A stretch of 35,934 nt of DNA, taken from positions 1 to 35,934 of the IMG/VR virus record IMGVR_UViG_3300042300_001385, one strand, 5' to 3'. Of the stretch, positions 30,164 to 35,934 are shown piece after piece. The position numbers were made by a program, and so were the translations under genes. The notes beneath the pieces are model-generated. The model did no database searches. It had not been told where the DNA came from and was given only the letters and a program-made list of their open reading frames with translations. Positions within the stretch are counted from its first letter, which is position 1. Each line of letters begins with the position of its first letter. The DNA comes from a virus.

Positions 30164-31078
30164 TTAAAGCGCGGAGGCTGCGTTGATTAGAAACGGTGCG
30201 TTGGTCCCGTCGAACGTCGCGGTCAACTCAAATTGGGTTGTCGCGTCGGCGTTGTTGGACGCTTGGAAGGGTTGAACCGGCACAACCATGCCGTCGGCGG
30301 TAATGGCTATGTGCTCGGCCGTCGCGTCGGCCAAAAAAGTACCGGTTTTGTTTACCCGCTTGCGTAGTTTCAACGATGTGTTGGCGTGGGTCGCTGCGAT
30401 CCCGGGCAAGTTGATTTTTCCGGCCCCGGATCCAACCAACTGCGATGCCAACGTGGTCACCATGATTTTGGGGACAACCGACTGCACGCCCATGCGTGTG
30501 TCGAAAATGTCGGATTTGCAACCCTCGGGCGTTATCGTCAATCCGCTTTCGATCCGCAAATCGGTAACGCACCCCATGGCAATTCCCCCAAGGGTGGCAA
30601 ATGCGATGGTGTGCCGCGCGTCGTCCACGGCTGCGGGTGCGGCCACGCCCTCGGTAAAAACCGCCGGGTTCGTGGATCCGTCGGGGGATAGTCCAAACAC
30701 TTCGATTTCAATCTGGGCGTCTTGGCGGTTGGCAACGCTGACGGTTCGCCAAATGGCCCGGCCGGTCGAAAACGCAATCTTTCGGTGATTGGTTCCGGCA
30801 ACGATAAACCCGTCGTCGCCGTAGTTGATTTCGAACAACTCGGCGGGCACCTCGGCGGACAATGGAATCCCAAGAAAACCCAAAACGCTTAACGCGGCGC
30901 TAACATTGTGCGACGTGAACCGAAACCCCGCTTTGATTTCTTGAATTGAAGTTTGAACCGGGTAGATCGATCCGGCGGTTGGTTCGGTCTGCATTGTCGG
31001 GGCGTTGGTAAACGCCGACGAAACGATGCCACCAATCCAATTTGCTCCAATTTTCAACGCGTGCGCTTTATACGGCAT
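30164..31078 (-). CDS. Major tail tube protein candidate
   Basis: A 304-aa protein beginning MPYKAHALKIGANW. Beta-rich with repeated tail-tube-like segments (SIQEIKAGFRFTSHNVSAAL, ALFEINYGDDGFIVAG, VSVANRQDAQIEIEVFG, CVTDLRIESGLTI). Length, position between connector genes and tape measure, and the lack of a sheath gene favour the single tube protein of a siphovirus tail. A minor tail protein is the alternative. ATG start. Confidence 0.65.
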   Translation of the reverse strand: MPYKAHALKIGANWIGGIVSSAFTNAPTMQTEPTAGSIYPVQTSIQEIKAGFRFTSHNVSAALSVLGFLGIPLSAEVPAELFEINYGDDGFIVAGTNHRKIAFSTGRAIWRTVSVANRQDAQIEIEVFGLSPDGSTNPAVFTEGVAAPAAVDDARHTIAFATLGGIAMGCVTDLRIESGLTITPEGCKSDIFDTRMGVQSVVPKIMVTTLASQLVGSGAGKINLPGIAATHANTSLKLRKRVNKTGTFLADATAEHIAITADGMVVPVQPFQASNNADATTQFELTATFDGTNAPFLINAASAL

Positions 31079-31089
31079 TTCTGTGGCCC

Positions 31090-31584
31090 CTAAACGAATC
31101 TCATACCCTGGTCTAAATCCCGGTCAATCATCCTAGAGTAGACGGCCTCCCAAGTTTGTCCTAACGTCGAAACCTCGGCGGGCGTCAACGAAATGAACTC
31201 CTCGCGGCTCCACGGATTGAAATTTAGGGCGTTCACGCTGTAGCGGATCTGCCCGCGGTTGGTGGTAACCTGGATAGTGGCCATTCGTGCACGGTCCCGC
31301 GTCTGGCCGGTGTAGACTAGCGGCAACGCGTGGCCGAACTTGCGCAACTTGCGGCCGGTATAGCTGCCCCAGAACGCTTTGGTCCCGAACTGCATTTCCT
31401 CCCCTTTGCGTTTCCTGTATCCGGCGGCCGCGGCGTGTTCTTTGGTGAATCGCTTGGGGGTGTTTTCTCGGTGGTGTTGTTCTGCGATTTCCTGATACGC
31501 TTGGCGGCTGGCCTGGCGGTGTTGTTTCGCCATACTGCGGGGCACGGCCCCACGTTCCCTTATTTTTATTGCTCGGATTTCCAT
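31090..31584 (-). CDS. Head-tail or tail-completion protein candidate
   Basis: A 164-aa basic protein. The N-terminal half is helical and charged (AVPRSMAKQHRQASRQAYQE, RFTKEHAAAAGYRKRKGEE), the second half has FWGSYTGRKLRKFGHALPLVYTG and MATIQVTTNRGQIRYSVNALNF. The order helical N-terminus then small beta domain, and GYRKRK...LVYTG, recalls gpG/gp10-type minor tail or tail-completion proteins. Lies just before the tail tube gene. Family not certain. Confidence 0.65.
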   Translation of the reverse strand: MEIRAIKIRERGAVPRSMAKQHRQASRQAYQEIAEQHHRENTPKRFTKEHAAAAGYRKRKGEEMQFGTKAFWGSYTGRKLRKFGHALPLVYTGQTRDRARMATIQVTTNRGQIRYSVNALNFNPWSREEFISLTPAEVSTLGQTWEAVYSRMIDRDLDQGMRFV

Positions 31585-31587
31585 TTT

Positions 31588-32349
31588 TCACCCTGGGAAC
31601 GTTAGAAATCGGCTCGAACGTCGGCGGACTGGAAACGGCAATGTCGGCAGAAAAACCGAACGGCGTTTTGGTGGTTCTCGCAACATGCCACCGCCTCGGC
31701 CTTGCTCGTAGATAAATCTAGGTTCATGCGGCCTTAGCCCCTGACCGAAAACTATAACGTCGTCGATAACGCCGGGAAAAGGAAAAGCGTTAGATGCATA
31801 ACCATCCCCGATCGAATTGAGCGTAAAAGTCCCCGCCGCTAAGGTCAACGCACCAATCGAAACCCCATCTAAAAAAAGGTTTATGGCTGAAATTGCAGCA
31901 GTGCTAGGTGTTGAAAAAATGCAGTAGTGTCTAAAGGTCGTGAATGTCGTCAGGTTAAACTCGACGTTCCCGGTCGGAATTTGAAAACGTAAATAGTTTC
32001 CCGATCGAAACCAAATATAGCTGTTCGTGGTTGTGCTGTTGCCGATCGGCATTCCGATGGCTGCCGCGCCCTTTTGCTGCGCCCAAAACGATATGCCAAA
32101 ATTTAGGGTGTTTAGGCTCACGGTGTTGACTGCTACGCGATCATTCACCCCGTCAAAATTTATCGCCAGCCTGTCGGCACTCGTAACATAGGCATCGTTG
32201 CCGTTGTTGGAAAAGTTGGTAAGCACGCCTTGATTGCGTCCCATCACGCTTGGCAATTGCAATCCGGTGTTGCCGGTCAACGACGGTGTCCACCGGTCAA
32301 CGATGCGGCTTGCAAGGCTTTCCCATTCCGGCCCGTAGTATGCGGTCAA
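31588..32349 (-). CDS. LamG / concanavalin-like domain protein
   Basis: A 253-aa protein from a TTG that overlaps the previous stop (TTGA), supported by GGAGG ten bases upstream. Residues 55-215 have the LamG pattern: LAINFDGVNDRVAV, FGISFWAQQ, NLFLDGVSIGALTLA and the close GVIDDVIVFGQGLRPHE. Such lectin-like beta sandwiches bind sugars and, in phages, often adsorb to surface glycans. The C-terminal tail is Arg and Pro-rich. The gene looks richer in A and T than its neighbours, which hints at separate origin. Receptor binding is the likely job. Confidence 0.82.
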   Translation of the reverse strand: MTAYYGPEWESLASRIVDRWTPSLTGNTGLQLPSVMGRNQGVLTNFSNNGNDAYVTSADRLAINFDGVNDRVAVNTVSLNTLNFGISFWAQQKGAAAIGMPIGNSTTTNSYIWFRSGNYLRFQIPTGNVEFNLTTFTTFRHYCIFSTPSTAAISAINLFLDGVSIGALTLAAGTFTLNSIGDGYASNAFPFPGVIDDVIVFGQGLRPHEPRFIYEQGRGGGMLREPPKRRSVFLPTLPFPVRRRSSRFLTFPG

Positions 32350-32969
32350 TTGACAACCACCTCCGAACCTGTTCGGATTTCGACGGCAACGCGCACGGCC
32401 ATGGGCTGACCGGTGCGGTTGTTAATACGCACGTTAATTTGGTCCCCGCCTTCAATTACCTGTTGGGTATTGATTCCAAGGTTTGCCACAATATCCCCTT
32501 GTGCCATCGCCAATTTAAGGGGGGCTGCCAAACCAAACGTGGTGCCACCTGTAACCGATATTATTTCTGCCCATTGGTGCGTGCCTGTTCCACCTGCGGC
32601 CTCGCTTATGCAAACAACGTCCCCAATTGCCAACGTACCTGCGGCTGCCACTGTAATTGACGTGGCGCCTTGATTTGCTGCCGCGCTTAACGTTGTTTGA
32701 GACGCGGCGGTTGTTGGGCCTGGGTTTGTGGTGTCGAACCGCCTGTCCTGGGTATTCACAACCCCGTTCAATGTTCGGCGTACCATTACCCGCATTTCAC
32801 GCGTTGGAACGCTGTTGTTTCGGCGGCCAATCCACACGTGCACAACCACGCTGTCCGCTGTGCGGGCGTCAATCGTCGCGTCCAGGGTCGCATCGTTGCC
32901 CAGTGTTTGGCCGACAATCAAATCGGTGGCGGGAAATTCGCTCAGACTACGCTGTATAACGGTTGCCAT
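32346..32969 (-). CDS. Fibre-associated structural protein
   Basis: A 207-aa protein starting ATG, overlapping the preceding gene by 28 bases. Contains ATSITVAAAGTLAIGDVVCI, AEIISVTGGTTFGLAAPL and QVIEGGDQINVRINNRTGQ, typical of small beta modules in virion proteins that display or attach appendages. It lies between the collagen-like fibre and the LamG protein, so a shared adhesion device is likely. Not assigned to a family. Confidence 0.68.
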   Translation of the reverse strand: MATVIQRSLSEFPATDLIVGQTLGNDATLDATIDARTADSVVVHVWIGRRNNSVPTREMRVMVRRTLNGVVNTQDRRFDTTNPGPTTAASQTTLSAAANQGATSITVAAAGTLAIGDVVCISEAAGGTGTHQWAEIISVTGGTTFGLAAPLKLAMAQGDIVANLGINTQQVIEGGDQINVRINNRTGQPMAVRVAVEIRTGSEVVVN

Positions 32970-33406
32970 TGGTCCCGATCCTTCAATGTTTCGATTTCTA
33001 GGGGTGTTGTGGTATCTGCTTCCACGCCTGCGGCCAAAATCGGTGCGGCTTCTTCCTCGCTTAATCCAACGCCGTTAAAACTAACCGGTGCAAGCAATGC
33101 CTGCCGGATTTCCTCGATTCCAAAATCGGGTAACTCTCTGGCCTCGGCTTTCATAAACTGAACCACCTCGGCAATAATTGGATTTACTTTTGCGGCTGCA
33201 TCCAGTTTTTCTAAAAATGTTTTTGCTAGTGTTCCATTTGATCGATGCAAGGCGATAACGCCCAACCGACTCAACGGGCAGTATTTCGGCTTGGGTGGTG
33301 CAATCGCGTTTACACGGACGGCACAATCGGCAAATCTGCGGTCCCTGTAATACGCCAACGCTTGGTCGTCGGCTTGAATTACTGCGCGTAGTTTTTCCGC
33401 GTCCAC
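32942..33406 (-). CDS. Unknown protein after the fibre gene
   Basis: A 154-aa protein. I choose the GTG (product MDAEKLRAVIQADDQALAYY) four bases after the fibre stop, with AGGGGA suitably placed; the ATG at 33469 lies inside the fibre gene. Mainly helical (FLEKLDAAAKVNPIIAEVVQ, FGIEEIRQALLAPVSFNGV). It may help the fibre to fold or attach, as fibre-assembly genes often follow fibre genes, but no motif shows this. Confidence 0.65.
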   Translation of the reverse strand: MDAEKLRAVIQADDQALAYYRDRRFADCAVRVNAIAPPKPKYCPLSRLGVIALHRSNGTLAKTFLEKLDAAAKVNPIIAEVVQFMKAEARELPDFGIEEIRQALLAPVSFNGVGLSEEEAAPILAAGVEADTTTPLEIETLKDRDQWQPLYSVV

Positions 33407-33410
33407 GGTG

Positions 33411-34544
33411 TTAAGTCCCCTTAATAAATGAAACGCAATCCCATTTGGAATCCGCTGTAACGTACTCAAACGCCACGCGGTCGATGGTGTTTGCCGATGT
33501 ACTCAACACCACGTTTGCCGCGGCCAAATCACCACGAAATCGGTAATCGTTGCCCCAGGTCACAATTCGCCCACCGGTGTTATCTTGCCTCAATCGAAAA
33601 ATGATAACCCGCCCGTCTGCGGCGTTCGTTGGGTTTGCAATCGTGCGGTTTCCGCCCAGGGTCACTTCGAATTTGTTGGCGGCTGCGGCGTCCACGTCAA
33701 TGGTGGCCGCGTCGGCTAGGTTTGCCAACTGTAAGTCCAACGAAGCGGAAAACGTCTTAACGCCCCCAATGGTTTGGGCTGTGCTTGTCAAAACCACGCC
33801 CGAGACTGCCAACTGCCCGGCTGTGAACTGCAACCCGGCCCCAATGGTCGCAACGCTTACCAACGCCCCGTCCCCGGCCAACAAACCGCTTAACGTCGTT
33901 GCGGTAGTTCCGCCAACTGAGTTTGGCCCCGCTGGCCCCTGTGCACCCGTGGCCCCGGTCGCACCGGCTGCCCCGGCTGGCCCCTGTGGACCTGTGGCCC
34001 CGGTCGCACCGGCTGCCCCCTGTGGACCTGTGGCGCCGGCTGGACCCTGCGGACCTGTGGCACCTGGTTGCCCCTCGGGTATGACAAAAGAAAAAACCGC
34101 TGCGCTCGAGGTGCCCGAGTTTGAAACGCTCGCGGCGGATCCCGGGGCACCCGTGGTTGTGGTTCCAACTCCAATGGTGGCTGCGGATCCCGCCGCGCCG
34201 GTGGCGCCGGCTGCCCCGGCCGGTCCCTGTGGACCTGTGGCACCTGTTTGCCCCTGCGGCCCCTGTGAACCTGTGGCACCGGTCGCACCGGCTGGACCCT
34301 GCGGACCTGTGGCACCTGGTTGCCCCTGGGGTATGACAAATTCCAGGACAACGTTTTGCGATGTTCCGGTGTTGGTTACTGCGGCCGCGGATCCCGGGGC
34401 CCCGGTGGTTGTGGATCCAACGTTAACCGTTACGGTTCCACCGCCGCCACCGCCGCCGCCACCGCCGCCGTTGGGGACGCCATAACCGGCGGCCACTTCA
34501 ATTACCAACGGGGCGGGGGGTGTTACGTCGATTGTCTCGGCCAT
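33411..34544 (-). CDS. Collagen-like fibre protein
   Basis: A 377-aa fibre protein; start at [10 protein letters not shown], with AGGGGA upstream. An N-terminal domain leads to a run of ten or more Gly. Then come two copies of one module: a small beta part ([19 protein letters not shown] / [19 protein letters not shown]) ending in FVIP(Q/E)[13 protein letters not shown], followed by Gly-X-Y repeats of collagen type. The C-terminal domain ([39 protein letters not shown]) is probably a trimerisation and binding knob. Collagen-like stems form trimeric rods. The gene lies by the connector genes, so it could be a neck or head fibre as well as a tail fibre. Confidence 0.88.
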   Translation of the reverse strand: MAETIDVTPPAPLVIEVAAGYGVPNGGGGGGGGGGGTVTVNVGSTTTGAPGSAAAVTNTGTSQNVVLEFVIPQGQPGATGPQGPAGATGATGSQGPQGQTGATGPQGPAGAAGATGAAGSAATIGVGTTTTGAPGSAASVSNSGTSSAAVFSFVIPEGQPGATGPQGPAGATGPQGAAGATGATGPQGPAGAAGATGATGAQGPAGPNSVGGTTATTLSGLLAGDGALVSVATIGAGLQFTAGQLAVSGVVLTSTAQTIGGVKTFSASLDLQLANLADAATIDVDAAAANKFEVTLGGNRTIANPTNAADGRVIIFRLRQDNTGGRIVTWGNDYRFRGDLAAANVVLSTSANTIDRVAFEYVTADSKWDCVSFIKGT

Positions 34545-34552
34545 GGCTTCCC

Positions 34553-34918
34553 CTAGTTCAACACGTAAACGGTGGCCTGGATATATCGCCGGGTTTTGCC
34601 CGCTGAATCTGTTCCGGCGATCCGCATTTCCCAACGGCCCGCCAAATCGTTTTCGTTGACGCCACCAACCATTGCGAGGGTTTGTTGGTCGCTTAGCTCA
34701 AACGTTACGGTTCCCGCGGCGTCGTTTTTCGTCACGTTCATGGCCACGTCGGTTTGGCCTGTTTTTTTAAGGGTTCCGGTAAACGTCCAACCTGTGAGGT
34801 TTACCACCTGGCCCCCATGTTTGAACGCAAACAAAACCCCGTAGTCGTCACCTCGGGAAATCGTCGCAACTCTCCGCGCTGGGGGCTGTCCAATTTCGTC
34901 GCAATCCATCGTTGCCAC
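34553..34918 (-). CDS. BppU-like N-terminal domain protein
   Basis: A 121-aa protein from GTG (a Met at codon 4 is an alternative). The pattern [25 protein letters not shown] (cited as [14 protein letters not shown] and [14 protein letters not shown]) then [14 protein letters not shown] and [20 protein letters not shown] is like the N-terminal anchoring domain of phage baseplate upper proteins of BppU type. It directly precedes the fibre gene, so it may be the attachment module expressed as its own protein. Confidence 0.72.
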   Translation of the reverse strand: MATMDCDEIGQPPARRVATISRGDDYGVLFAFKHGGQVVNLTGWTFTGTLKKTGQTDVAMNVTKNDAAGTVTFELSDQQTLAMVGGVNENDLAGRWEMRIAGTDSAGKTRRYIQATVYVLN

Positions 34919-34926
34919 CTACCCCA

Positions 34927-35448
34927 TTAGTATTCGAACACCAACAGAACGTCGTACGCGTCACCATAACTTGCCACCTGCTCGGGTGGTGTCCTACCCA
35001 AAAACGACACGTCCAACCCTGCAAACGCCAAATAGCCCGCCGTGTTGGCCATTTCCAACAACCCCGGCGCATTTGGTTGGTCGTTGCTGATTATCTTCCC
35101 AACGGCTGCGGCCGCCTGCTTCCAAACCTCGGTCGCCGATTTGTTGGCGTCATAACTCCGAGACAAAACCGCCAAAATTTGCCCGTTGCCTTTGTAACAA
35201 CTGGGCATTGCATCCCGTTTGAATTGGTATCCCCTTTGGTCGGGGTACAACAACAAATGGGGCCGCAAAATCTGTAGCGCATCGAAATCCATGGTTTCGG
35301 CGTCCCCCAAAGGGGTGATCCCGTCAACGTAAATCCTGCGGGCCGTTTCGTTGGCGTTCCATTCAATCCCCAACCAATCGGCAAACGGGCGGCAATCGGC
35401 AAACATGCGGGCCAGTGCGGCCACCGGCTCGGTTAACACGTTGGGCAT
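34927..35448 (-). CDS. Tail completion / connector protein candidate
   Basis: A 173-aa protein, starting at an ATG that is one base from the previous stop. It contains LARMFADCRPFADWLGIEW, AETMDFDALQILRPHLLLYP, ILAVLSRSYDANKSATEVW and a final DAYDVLLVFEY. Length and place correspond to lambda Z/U genes between head connectors and tail tube. No sharp motif, so the exact role (neck or tail terminator) stays open. Confidence 0.65.
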   Translation of the reverse strand: MPNVLTEPVAALARMFADCRPFADWLGIEWNANETARRIYVDGITPLGDAETMDFDALQILRPHLLLYPDQRGYQFKRDAMPSCYKGNGQILAVLSRSYDANKSATEVWKQAAAAVGKIISNDQPNAPGLLEMANTAGYLAFAGLDVSFLGRTPPEQVASYGDAYDVLLVFEY

Positions 35449-35823
35449 TTACTGGCCCCCCAAATCGCGGCGGTAACCTGGCCGTGTGATTTCCTGGACG
35501 CTCGAACGTTGGCACGTCAAACCGAACCGCTGCCCCTTTTGTTTCGACTCGACCACCGTATAGGTGTGTTTGCAATCGCCGGTTTGCAATTGGGCATTTA
35601 GTGGAATTTCGATGTTCTCAACAAACACCACGCGTTCGATAACCTTGGTGGTGGCCTGTGGGTTTCCCTTGCGGATCCACCGTTCTAATTCGCCGTGGAC
35701 CACCGCATTTGGCAACGTGGCCCAGGCACAATTGGCATTTGCACGCCAACGCACGTTTGAAGAACCGAACCAAATGGCGTGGTTTTCTGCGGCGACCTCG
35801 GCGTTCGCTTGGTGGTATCCCAC
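35449..35823 (-). CDS. Head-tail connector protein (spans circular junction)
   Basis: A 124-aa protein from a GTG with GAGGAA seven bases upstream; the start lies three bases after the stop of the helix-hairpin-helix gene. Strand-rich (TTKVIERVVFVENIEIPLN, CKHTYTVVESKQKGQRFG), with TCQRSSVQEITRPGYRRD at the end. Order and size match the lambda FII-type joining proteins. This is the complete copy of the gene that is cut at base 1; codon 6 here is GCG (Ala). Confidence 0.72.
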   Translation of the reverse strand: MGYHQANAEVAAENHAIWFGSSNVRWRANANCAWATLPNAVVHGELERWIRKGNPQATTKVIERVVFVENIEIPLNAQLQTGDCKHTYTVVESKQKGQRFGLTCQRSSVQEITRPGYRRDLGGQ

Positions 35824-35934
35824 GGTTTATTCCTCACCGTCGGGACCGTCGGGGCCAAACAACCAAACCACGATTTTGCGTTCGGCTGCCTTACCGATTC
35901 CCTCCACGTCTGCAAAACCTTGGTTGGCTTTGTA
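35681..35934. repeat. Right copy of the terminal overlap
   Basis: Same sequence as 1-254 except 35806-35807 (CG here, TG in the left copy). Joining the ends gives continuous genes on the minus strand. Confidence 0.95.
35827..35934 (-). CDS. C-terminal end of helix-hairpin-helix protein (cut by window edge)
   Basis: The last 35 codons of the gene complete at 147-689, including VEGIGKAAERKIVVWL. Identical to the left copy. It is here because the ends overlap. Confidence 0.9.
   Translation of the reverse strand, partial: YKANQGFADVEGIGKAAERKIVVWLFGPDGPDGEE

Noticed and set aside
29933-31078. Programmed frameshift of tail assembly chaperone genes
   Set aside because: No slippery heptamer or extended overlapping frame was found near the end of the 75-aa gene.
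31588-34918. Diversity-generating retroelement target
   Set aside because: No reverse transcriptase gene and no template repeat for the fibre or LamG genes.

Overview
The window is one tailed-phage genome (Caudoviricetes, siphovirus-like, temperate) assembled as a circle. Bases 1-254 recur at 35681-35934 with only two differences, and one gene runs across the junction, so the unit genome is about 35,680 bp. The integrase C-terminus (HNLR box, then an LGHS...DHYLRVT block) resembles integrases I know from Planctomycetes, so a planctomycete host is my inference. No ribosomal, tRNA or metabolic genes are visible.

Layout. A 167-bp control region (12077-12243) fires both ways. Rightwards runs a short unit (12244-14190): two small proteins, an excisionase-like HTH protein and a tyrosine integrase. 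Leftwards, almost the whole genome is read on the minus strand, through the junction and back to 15106. In transcription order this arm carries: two small DNA-binding proteins; a strong intrinsic terminator; a DNA-metabolism block (DUF1064 nuclease-like, paired zinc-ribbon proteins, HNH nucleases, a replication-initiator-like protein, tiny membrane proteins, an adenine methyltransferase); the head block in lambda-like order (gpW-like, portal, one protease-scaffold-capsid polyprotein, decoration protein, connectors); a cassette with a collagen-like fibre and a LamG protein; the tail tube; a block of membrane proteins around a papain-type peptidase; small and large terminase; then tape measure, tail hub and tip proteins. 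A second regulatory region at 22887-22982 probably starts a separate tail operon.

The convergent gap 14191-15105 holds no gene but much structure: a bidirectional terminator, a candidate attP with three integrase arm-type repeats, two copies of a 28-bp-periodic repeat module separated by palindromes, and an AT-richer stretch. I read this as attP followed by a candidate replication origin or partition site.

No DNA polymerase, helicase or primase, and no classical endolysin, is recognisable. Replication would depend on the host through the initiator-like protein and two proteins ending in sliding-clamp-binding motifs. Lysis could depend on the papain-like peptidase and its membrane-protein neighbours. 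The most original features are the origin-like repeat module, this candidate proteolytic lysis block, the clamp-motif pair, the tiny coupled membrane and lipoprotein genes, and a 15-bp regulatory element shared by the early and tail control regions.
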